Source of the DNA: Anaerolineae bacterium
GTDB taxonomy: Bacteria > Chloroflexota > Anaerolineae > 4572-78 > NAK82
Length of the DNA: 7,067 bases
Assembly (NCBI GenBank): GCA_025062175.1
Contig: JANXAX010000133.1
Span: 1 to 7,067, forward strand
Reading direction: 5' to 3'
The translations under genes were made by a program, and so were the position numbers. Positions 1 through 5,901 of the stretch are shown piece after piece. The stretch's first letter is position 1, and each line of letters opens with the position of its first letter. Below the pieces are notes generated by a model that saw only the letters and a program-made list of their open reading frames with translations, was not told the origin of the DNA and ran no database searches.

Positions 1-28
1 CAATAACCCGCTCGCGTGAATTTATTGC

Positions 29-922
29 TTAGACCCGTTTTACCTGACGCCCCAGCACACGCGCGAGGCCGTCGGTAAACATATTGAGGCTGATCACTAA
101 ACCGGACAAGGCCAATGCCGGCGCCAACACTGTGTATGGCGCCGCGACCAGGTTGGCGCGGTTCTCGCTGATCATCAGCCCCCATTCCGGCGTCGGCGGC
201 CGCACGCCCAAGCCTAAGAAGCCCAAAGATCCGATCAAGATTGGCGCATATCCGGCACGCACCCCAAACTCCACCAACAGTACACCGGTGGCATTAGGTA
301 ACAATTCCCGCCACACGATCGACCAGGCGGATTCGCCGCGCGCACGCGCCACCATGACGTAGTCGCGCGTCACCAGGTCGATGGCTACAGAGCGTGCCAT
401 GCGCCCTGTGCGGGGTAGGTAGACCAATGCCACCACCCCGATGAGCAACAGCTCGCTCCCGGATGCTTCCAACCCGACCGCCATGATCACTAGCAGGGCG
501 AAGACCAACACCGGGATGCTGATCAGCACCTCAAACAGGCGCATCATCACCTCATCAAACCAGCCGCCGATGAAGCCACTCAGCAAGCCGAGAAAACCGC
601 CCACGATGACGGCGATTGCCGTGCTGGTAAGCGCCATAAAGAGCTCATGTCTGGCGCCGTGCACCACCCGGCTGAAGAGATCCCGTCCCATCTGATCCGT
701 GCCCAGCAAATTCTTCGGGTTGGGCGCGGCGAACGGCTTGCCTGTCCCCACACGATCGTAAGGATAGGGTGCCCAGAGAGGGCCTGTGATCGCTACGAGC
801 ACATAGATGGCCAATAGAACGCTGCCCAGCAGCAACGTCCACGGAAGGTGGCGCACCCGCCCCAGACTTTTGCTCAGACCGGTGAGTGCAAAGGGTTTGC
901 GTGCGATGACAAAATCGGTCAT
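29..922 (-). CDS. ABC transporter permease, DppC/OppC type
   Basis: Second channel subunit, 297 aa, full length for the family. A cytoplasmic N-terminal tail of about 26 residues leads into membrane helix 1 (about 27-47). The external segment then carries NLLGTDQMGRDLFSR (71-85), the diagnostic DppC motif. Further hydrophobic segments lie near 91-117, 127-150, 157-170, 213-240 and 262-283. The EAA coupling loop is RDYVMVARARG to LLPN (186-210), and GSLGFLGLGVRPPTPEWG (231-248) is a typical conserved stretch. It overlaps permease B by ATGA and is the last complete gene of the cluster in this window; it ends 28 nt before the left edge, so whether the operon continues is not visible. Confidence 0.95.
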   Translation of the reverse strand: MTDFVIARKPFALTGLSKSLGRVRHLPWTLLLGSVLLAIYVLVAITGPLWAPYPYDRVGTGKPFAAPNPKNLLGTDQMGRDLFSRVVHGARHELFMALTSTAIAVIVGGFLGLLSGFIGGWFDEVMMRLFEVLISIPVLVFALLVIMAVGLEASGSELLLIGVVALVYLPRTGRMARSVAIDLVTRDYVMVARARGESAWSIVWRELLPNATGVLLVEFGVRAGYAPILIGSLGFLGLGVRPPTPEWGLMISENRANLVAAPYTVLAPALALSGLVISLNMFTDGLARVLGRQVKRV

Positions 923-1872
923 TTCGCCGTCCTCAAACGCGGGTTGAGCAGGATCGTCATCACATCAGCGAACAGGTTTGCTACAATGTACACCGCGGAT
1001 ATGATCAACGCACACGCTTCGACCACCGGCGCGTCGCGCAGAAAGACCGAGTCGATCAACTGCGTGCCGATTCCGGGAAAGGCGAACACCTTTTCCACCA
1101 CCACCACACCCCCAATAAGATAAGCCAGGTTGAGCGCCGTGACGTTCAACGCGGGCACTAACGCATTGGGCAGCGCGTGGCGCAGCACTACTAGATACAT
1201 TGGCACGCCTTTCAAGATCGCCATGCGCACGTAGTCCGATTCCAGCACTTCAATCAGGTTATCGCGTAACATCCGGATGGCATACACGGCCATGGCGATG
1301 GCCAACGTCACGGCCGGCAGCGTCATCATCTGCACGGCTTCCCCGAAACTGCGCGCCACATTGATGGCTACGACCACAGGAAAGGCTCCCAACACAACTC
1401 CGAAGATGAAGGCGAGCAGAGTGCCCATGACGAATTCCGGTATAGAAAGCCCGATCAGGGTCAAGCTCGATAAAACCGTGTCTAAGACGCCCTCACGAAA
1501 GACGGCGCTGAGGGAACCCAATATGATAGAAAAGGGGATGTAGAGGATAAAAGCGTACAATGCCAGCAGTAACGTGTTGCGCAATTTGGGAAGCACCACC
1601 TCGCCGACGTTGAATTCGCTCACGAGTGAGTCGCCGAAGTCGCCTCGCACCACGCCGGAGAGCCATTCGCCGTAGCGCACCAACATCGGTCGATCGAGAC
1701 CGCGCATACGGCGGAACTCTGCCTTCATCTCCTCGGTGGCGTAACGCCCCAGAACACGCGCTGCGATGTCTCCAGGCAGGATCTCGATGGCGGTGAAGAT
1801 GATAAACGAAACAGCAAACAGTGTGATCAACGCCCACAGGACGCGCAAAAACAATATTCTGAGAACAACCAT
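919..1872 (-). CDS. ABC transporter permease, DppB/OppB type
   Basis: Inner-membrane channel subunit of the importer, 317 aa from the ATG preferred here (320 aa from the upstream TTG). Features in order: first membrane helix about 6-28, the ILPGD motif (31-35) that follows it in DppB-like proteins, a large external loop with GLDRPMLVRYGEWL (58-71) and GDFGDSL (77-83), then five further hydrophobic segments (about 98-122, 136-162, 183-200, 238-262, 283-310). The cytoplasmic coupling loop (EAA motif) is SDYVRMAILKG to HALPN (212-236), which contacts the ATPase. VEKVFAFPGIG (259-269) and the terminal NPRLR (310-314) are typical. Its TGA overlaps the ATG of the next permease (ATGA, 919-922), so the two subunits are translationally coupled and made in equal amounts. 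Confidence 0.95.
   Translation of the reverse strand: MVVLRILFLRVLWALITLFAVSFIIFTAIEILPGDIAARVLGRYATEEMKAEFRRMRGLDRPMLVRYGEWLSGVVRGDFGDSLVSEFNVGEVVLPKLRNTLLLALYAFILYIPFSIILGSLSAVFREGVLDTVLSSLTLIGLSIPEFVMGTLLAFIFGVVLGAFPVVVAINVARSFGEAVQMMTLPAVTLAIAMAVYAIRMLRDNLIEVLESDYVRMAILKGVPMYLVVLRHALPNALVPALNVTALNLAYLIGGVVVVEKVFAFPGIGTQLIDSVFLRDAPVVEACALIISAVYIVANLFADVMTILLNPRLRTAK
931..934 (-). promoter_or_regulatory. Ribosome binding site of permease C
   Basis: GAGG on the minus strand lies 8 nt before the ATG at 920-922, inside the end of the permease B gene. It supports the start that gives the 4-nt ATGA overlap. Confidence 0.5.
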
Positions 1873-1881
1873 CCGTCTCAA

Positions 1882-1887
1882 TCACCT
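1882..1887 (-). promoter_or_regulatory. Ribosome binding site deciding the permease B start
   Basis: AGGTGA on the minus strand is 9 nt before the ATG at 1870-1872. The in-frame TTG at 1879-1881 directly abuts this motif with no spacer, so ribosomes should use the ATG and the longer TTG form is unlikely. Confidence 0.7.
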
Positions 1888-1902
1888 GTGGTGTAATTGA
1901 GA

Positions 1903-1940
1903 AGGATCGGACTGCCCAAAATGAAAGGCAGTCCGATCCT
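1903..1940 (-). terminator. Perfect 14-bp intercistronic hairpin (attenuator or mRNA-stabilising stem-loop)
   Basis: AGGATCGGACTGCC (1903-1916) and GGCAGTCCGATCCT (1927-1940) are perfect inverted copies around a 10-nt A/T-rich loop. The stem starts 18 nt after the TAA of the binding-protein gene and ends about 30 nt before the permease start. The base after the stem on the minus strand is TCTCAATTAC, not a run of T, so full intrinsic termination is doubtful. By analogy with known importer operons such as malE-malF, a hairpin here partly stops transcription or blocks 3' exonucleases, giving more binding protein than permease. Confidence 0.75.
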
Positions 1941-1958
1941 GGCATGCAGTTCCCGAGG

Positions 1959-3557
1959 TTAGCGTTTGCAGGTGACGCGCCGCACGTCGAAGCGGGAGAT
2001 CTCAATGTCCGGCACATAGCCGGTGCAGTTCGAGCGCGCTGCTGCCACGGTGAAGAACTTGCCCTCGAAGATGTCGCCGCCCTCCTCGGTGATCCAGCGC
2101 ATCGCCTTGCGATAAAGCGCCAAGCGCTCATCCGGGTCCAGGGTGCGGCTGGCCTTCAGCAGCAGCTCGTCGTATTCCGGCTTGCACCAGTGAGTCTCAT
2201 TATACAAAGAGGCGCAGGAATGGCTGATGGACAAGCCGCTAAACGGCGGACGTTGCACGTGCGCTGACATCATGAAGGGCACCTTGAGCCAGACATTGTC
2301 CCAGTACTCCTGCACCGGGCTGGTGATGATCTGGAAGTCGATGCCCACCTCTTTGGCACCCTGCTGCAACAGCTGGGCGAAGCAGGTGAAACCGGGGAAT
2401 TGCTCGCTCACATAGAACTCCACCTTGAGCGGATTGTCCGGCCCGTAACCCGCTTCGGCCAGCAGCTTGCGCGCCGTCTCATAATCGGGGCCAATAGGCA
2501 CCTCTTCCTCAGGCCGCCAGGCAAACGGCAGCTGCGGATTGATGGGGTTGTCATCGCCGATGACACCGTAGCCCAGCCAGCAGACATCCACCACCTCGCG
2601 CTTGCTGTAGATCATCTTAAACACCTGGCGGATGCGGTTGTCATCGAAGGGGGGTGTGTCCACCCACATGATGCCCAGCATCGAGGTCGAAGGCCCGCTC
2701 TTGAGCAGCGTCACGTTGGGATCGTTCTCCAGTTCGGCGATGTTGGCGAAGTCAATGATCTGCACGAAATCCATCTCACCTGACTTGATCGCCTGGACAC
2801 GTGTCGCGGCCTCGACGATCGGATAGAGATGGATCTCATCCGCAAGCGGCAGGCCTTCCTCCCAATAGTCCTTGAACTTGACGAAACGGTGCGGTGAATC
2901 GACTGGTTTGAAGTCCACCGGGATGAAGGGGCCAGTGCCGTTGCCAGAGGTGTGCAAATCGGCGAACTTCGCTCCGGCTGGCACGATCCAGGTGTTCTTG
3001 ATGGAGATCATCAACGGCAGCTCAGCAGCGGGTGCATCCAACTTGAACTTCACCACGTATCGGTCGGCCGCGATGATCCCATCATAGTTCAGGAAGGCCA
3101 GCTGGGCAGCGCCTTCTGAACCGGCCACGGTGTCGTCACCCGCCCGCTTAGGATCGAGCAATCGTTTGAACGTGTACACCACGTCTTCTGAGGTCAGCTC
3201 GTGCCCGTCGTGGAACTTCACCCCTTTGCGCAGGTAGAACGTCCATTCAGTGGCGTCCTCGTTGGACTCCCATCGTTCCGCCAGCTCCGGGATCACCTCA
3301 AATTCGTCGGTCAGGTCGGTCAGGCGGTTGTAGGACATATTGACCATGACGTGGTTCTCGCCTGACGGCTGGTTAATGGGATCCATCGAGTTAGCCTCGC
3401 CGCCGGGGTCGGTGTAGGCGAACTTGATGATGAGCGGTTCGGCCGCCTTCACCTCGGCCGGCAGTGCCCCGACACCCCACGGACGGGCACCCACGACCGT
3501 GGTGACCAGCCCCAACAATGCCAGAAATGTAACAAACAGCAGCTTCTTGCGTGACAT
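1959..3557 (-). CDS. Extracellular solute-binding protein, family 5 (Opp/Dpp-type ABC importer)
   Basis: Exported receptor that captures the solute and hands it to the permease pair; 532 aa, normal for the family (about 500-600). Residues 1-23 are a Sec-type signal: MSRKK, then a hydrophobic stretch to about 22. A cleavage site lies somewhere before residue 40, but I cannot fix it. There is no cysteine before residue 326, so no lipobox. Family landmarks: LAERWES near 92-98, WTFYLRKGVKFHDG (105-118), SEDVVYTFKRLLDP (123-136), GTGPF (207-211) and a helical C-terminal region with DPDERLALYRKA (474-485). Six cysteines (326, 392, 448, 458, 511, 530) all lie in the C-terminal half and could form disulfides outside the cell. 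The ligand cannot be read from sequence: the family binds peptides, nickel, haem, and also oligosaccharides. A hairpin starts 18 nt after the stop codon. Confidence 0.93.
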   Translation of the reverse strand: MSRKKLLFVTFLALLGLVTTVVGARPWGVGALPAEVKAAEPLIIKFAYTDPGGEANSMDPINQPSGENHVMVNMSYNRLTDLTDEFEVIPELAERWESNEDATEWTFYLRKGVKFHDGHELTSEDVVYTFKRLLDPKRAGDDTVAGSEGAAQLAFLNYDGIIAADRYVVKFKLDAPAAELPLMISIKNTWIVPAGAKFADLHTSGNGTGPFIPVDFKPVDSPHRFVKFKDYWEEGLPLADEIHLYPIVEAATRVQAIKSGEMDFVQIIDFANIAELENDPNVTLLKSGPSTSMLGIMWVDTPPFDDNRIRQVFKMIYSKREVVDVCWLGYGVIGDDNPINPQLPFAWRPEEEVPIGPDYETARKLLAEAGYGPDNPLKVEFYVSEQFPGFTCFAQLLQQGAKEVGIDFQIITSPVQEYWDNVWLKVPFMMSAHVQRPPFSGLSISHSCASLYNETHWCKPEYDELLLKASRTLDPDERLALYRKAMRWITEEGGDIFEGKFFTVAAARSNCTGYVPDIEISRFDVRRVTCKR

Positions 3558-3565
3558 TCTACATT

Positions 3566-3577
3566 CCCCCTTTCCTT
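3566..3577 (-). promoter_or_regulatory. Ribosome binding site of the binding-protein gene
   Basis: The minus strand reads AAGGAAAGGGGG ending 8 nt before the ATG at 3555-3557. This strong purine tract supports the chosen start and suggests high expression, as is usual for the binding protein of an importer. Confidence 0.55.
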
Positions 3578-3664
3578 CGCTGGAAAAGTTCCCACTTGGT
3601 CCTCAATATCGCTCAACATCGCGTGGACAAAGGTGCTCTTCTGCTGTTCCTTCTCTCCCTCCTT

Positions 3665-3693
3665 TCTATACGCCGCTCATCATCAACCGCTGA
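3665..3693 (-). promoter_or_regulatory. Weak promoter candidate for the binding-protein gene
   Basis: On the minus strand TATAGA (3665-3670) resembles a -10 element about 107 nt before the ATG. At 17-nt spacing the -35 position reads TCAGCG (3688-3693), which is a poor match, so any promoter here would need an activator. The inverted repeat at 3689-3722 lies where such an activator could bind. This rests on one hexamer only. Confidence 0.2.
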
Positions 3694-3722
3694 CGCATCT
3701 GGCGTGCTCTGGATGCATCAGC
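3689..3722 (-). repeat. 11-bp inverted repeat upstream of the binding-protein gene
   Basis: GCTGACGCATC (3689-3699) and GATGCATCAGC (3712-3722) are inverted copies with one mismatch and a 12-nt spacer. In minus-strand RNA the mismatch becomes a G-U pair, so the stem is unbroken at 11 bp. No T-tract follows on the minus strand (GGTTGATGATG), so it is not a normal terminator. It lies directly upstream of a TATAGA hexamer and about 130 nt before the binding-protein ATG. It may be an operator or activator site, or an mRNA-stabilising hairpin. Confidence 0.5.
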
Positions 3723-3772
3723 CCGCAAACCCCTTGTTCAGGGGGCCCCCCCACCAAAGATGATGCCCAAGA

Positions 3773-3805
3773 GTGCCCCTCACAGGGATGAGACGACTGG
3801 GGCAC
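3773..3805 (-). repeat. 7-bp inverted repeat just after the ATPase stop codon
   Basis: GTGCCCC (3773-3779) and GGGGCAC (3799-3805) are perfect inverted copies separated by 19 nt, beginning 11 nt after the ATPase TGA. It could be an mRNA 3'-end hairpin, but the loop is long and no T-tract follows (TCTTGGG on the minus strand), so an intrinsic terminator is not supported. A repeat of this length could arise by chance in GC-rich DNA. Confidence 0.35.
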
Positions 3806-3816
3806 CCATCGGGCCG

Positions 3817-5895
3817 TCATGCCCTCCTGAAGCGATCCGCCCATATGTCGTGCTGGCGCAGTTCCTCGATCGGGATATGGCAGCGCAACATATGACTACG
3901 GCTGAGCGTTTGCCAGGGTGGCGGTTCGTCATGGCAATGCGCCGGGTCTCTCCACGGACAGCGCAAAGCGAACGGACACGCTGGCTTCTCCTCGCTGACA
4001 ATCAGGCCGATATCCTTGCGTGCCTCAGGCATTACCTGGTCTGGGTCGGCCTCGGGAACGGCGCTGAGCAACAAATAGGTGTAAGGGTGGAAGGGTGGTG
4101 TGAACACCTCCTCAGTGGTGCCCACTTCGCACAGACAACCCCAATAGAGCACTCCGACTCGGTGCGCCAGGGAACGCACCACGGCCAGGTCGTGCGAGAT
4201 GAAGAGATAGGCGAGGTTGCGCTTCGCCTGCAGGTCGGCAAGCAGCTCGATGATGTTTGCCTGGACCGAGACGTCCAGCGCGGAGAGCACTTCATCACAC
4301 AACATCAGTTTCGGTTCGGCAGCCAGCGCGCGTGCAATCGCCACACGTTGCCGCTCCCCACCACTGAGCTCGTCCGGATAGCGGTTATAGTAACTGCGAT
4401 CTAACCGCACGTCCTCTAGCAGCGCTTCCACACGCTGGCGCAGTGCAGCGCCTGAAAGCCCGAAGAACACCTGCAGCGGTCGACCGATGATGTGGGAGAT
4501 ACGCTGGCGCGGGTTGAGCGACGCATCCGGATTCTGAAAGACCAGCTGCAGCGCGCGCAGCAGGTCACGCGCACGTTTGTCGACGGGAATGGTCAGGTCG
4601 TACTTCCCATCGAAGCGCAGCTCACCGGTCACATAAGGGATAAAACCGTTCAGCGCCCGGGCAATGGTGCTCTTACCGCTGCCCGACTCGCCCACCAGGG
4701 CAAAGGTCTCGCCCGGCTGGATGTCAAAGGAGACGCCATCGACCACCACCCGCGGCAAAGGGCGAGCGAATGGACGACGATGTTCGAGGGTGTATGCAGC
4801 ACGCAAGTTATCAACTTTCAGCAAGATCTCGCCCGCTTTGCAACCTGCTGTCTCACACTTCTGAAAAACGGCACTCTGAGTCTCCGCGATGCGTTGAGCA
4901 AAGGAAGGGATCTCCTGCCAACGCCAACAAGCGACGGCATGTTGATCGCTCACCTGGGTGAGATGTTGTTTTTCGGCGAAGCAACGCTCCTGGGCAAAAT
5001 CGCAACGAGGGGCAAACGGACAGCCCGCCGGGAGCTCGCCACGCTTGAGCAATCCCTTGAGCAACAGCGAACGCACCTGTTTGGGAGCCGTAATGCGCGG
5101 CACCGAGGCGATCAACCCCTGGGTGTAAGGATGCAAGGGTTGTTTGAAAATCACGTGTCGCGGGGCGACCTCGACGAGTTGACCGGCGTACATCACCCCG
5201 ATGCGGGTGCAGATCTGTGCCACCACACCTAGATTGTGCGTCACATACAACATGGCCAGCCCATAACTCCCCTGCAGATCCATTAACAGGTCGAGGATCT
5301 GGGCTTGGGTAGTGACATCCAAGCCGGTCGTCGGTTCGTCCAGCACAATCAGCTGCGGGTCGCAGGCGAGCGCCATGGCGATGATGACGCGCTGCTGCTG
5401 ACCGCCGCTGAGCTGATGGGGATAGCGTTTGTAGATGACGGGTGGATTGGGCAGGCCCACGCGAGCGAGCAGGTCAAGGGTGCGCTCACGCGCCTCGCGA
5501 ACCGTCTTGCTGTAGCGGTGCACCATCAGCACCTCGACGATCTGGTCGCCGACGTGAATGCCGGGGCTGAGCGCCGTGGTGGGATTCTGGGGCACCAAGC
5601 TGATCTGACGCCCGCGGATGCGCTGTAGGGCACGGTTCGAGAGGCGCAGCAGATCCTGGCCGGCGAAGAGGACCTGTCCAGAACGGTAGCGCGCACCGCG
5701 AGGGCGATATCCCAGCAGCGCATTCGCCGTCGTGGACTTGCCGCAGCCCGACTCACCCACCAATCCCAGCGTCTCGGCTGGGTTGATGTGCAGGTGAAGA
5801 CCTTCTATAACCGGATTCCAACGTTCCCCTTGCCAGTATTCGACCGTCAAATCGCGAATTTCGATCAGTGGGTTGTCGGGTTGCCTTACATCCAC
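3817..5895 (-). CDS. Fused dual-domain ABC transporter ATP-binding protein, Opp/Dpp (peptide/nickel) family
   Basis: Cytoplasmic motor of the importer: 692 aa carrying both ATPase domains (DppD-like then DppF-like) on one chain, as in GsiA/YejF-type proteins. Domain 1: Walker A GESGCGKST (47-55), Q-loop Q103, signature LSGGQQQ (162-168), Walker B LIVLDE (182-187), switch His220. Domain 2: Walker A GESGSGKST (402-410), Q454, signature LSGGERQ (510-516), Walker B LMLCDE (530-535), D-loop SALD (538-541), His568. All catalytic residues are present in both, so both sites look active. Each half ends in an oligopeptide-transporter C-terminal domain (HPYT followed by four cysteines: 292, 298, 305, 323 and 640, 646, 654, 672). 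In some DppD/OppD proteins the equivalent cysteines bind a 4Fe-4S cluster. The GTG start is supported by GAGGTG 9 nt upstream; the codon 9 nt before the start, in the same frame, is the isomerase TGA. Substrate is not readable from this protein. Confidence 0.95.
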   Translation of the reverse strand: MDVRQPDNPLIEIRDLTVEYWQGERWNPVIEGLHLHINPAETLGLVGESGCGKSTTANALLGYRPRGARYRSGQVLFAGQDLLRLSNRALQRIRGRQISLVPQNPTTALSPGIHVGDQIVEVLMVHRYSKTVREARERTLDLLARVGLPNPPVIYKRYPHQLSGGQQQRVIIAMALACDPQLIVLDEPTTGLDVTTQAQILDLLMDLQGSYGLAMLYVTHNLGVVAQICTRIGVMYAGQLVEVAPRHVIFKQPLHPYTQGLIASVPRITAPKQVRSLLLKGLLKRGELPAGCPFAPRCDFAQERCFAEKQHLTQVSDQHAVACWRWQEIPSFAQRIAETQSAVFQKCETAGCKAGEILLKVDNLRAAYTLEHRRPFARPLPRVVVDGVSFDIQPGETFALVGESGSGKSTIARALNGFIPYVTGELRFDGKYDLTIPVDKRARDLLRALQLVFQNPDASLNPRQRISHIIGRPLQVFFGLSGAALRQRVEALLEDVRLDRSYYNRYPDELSGGERQRVAIARALAAEPKLMLCDEVLSALDVSVQANIIELLADLQAKRNLAYLFISHDLAVVRSLAHRVGVLYWGCLCEVGTTEEVFTPPFHPYTYLLLSAVPEADPDQVMPEARKDIGLIVSEEKPACPFALRCPWRDPAHCHDEPPPWQTLSRSHMLRCHIPIEELRQHDIWADRFRRA

Positions 5896-5901
5896 TATCC
5901 G

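Larger units (their letters stand above)
3558..3816. other. Non-coding gap between ATPase and binding-protein genes
   Basis: This 259-nt stretch has no convincing gene on either strand. On the transcribed (minus) strand it holds, in order: a 7-bp inverted repeat just after the ATPase stop (3773-3805), a G/C run (GGGGGCCCCCCC on the plus strand at 3741-3752), an 11-bp inverted repeat (3689-3722), a TATAGA hexamer (3665-3670) and the purine-rich ribosome binding site of the next gene. No U-rich terminator tail is seen. It is the only long gap in the cluster and the likeliest place for a second promoter or for RNA processing. Confidence 0.7.

Noticed and set aside
1..27. CAATAA/TTATTG inverted repeat after permease C
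   Set aside because: Six A/T-rich base pairs around 15 nt, cut by the window edge; too weak to call a terminator.
1879..1881. TTG as the start of permease B
   Set aside because: It directly touches the AGGTGA ribosome binding site; the ATG at 1870-1872 has the proper 9-nt spacing.
1493..2131. 212-codon minus-strand frame across the binding-protein/permease junction
   Set aside because: Overlaps the ends of two conserved genes in another frame and its translation is arginine- and serine-rich without motifs; an out-of-frame shadow.
3730..3745. CCCC/GGGG stem with 7-nt loop as a terminator after the ATPase gene
   Set aside because: Only 4 bp, next to a low-complexity G/C run, and followed by just three T on the minus strand.
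3760..4404. 214-codon plus-strand open frame starting in the gap
   Set aside because: Mostly antisense to the ATPase C-terminal region, with no family-like motifs and no clear ribosome binding site.
4492..5232. 246-codon plus-strand open frame
   Set aside because: It lies fully antisense to the well-supported ATPase gene, shows no recognisable domain, and is what GC-rich coding DNA gives on the opposite strand.
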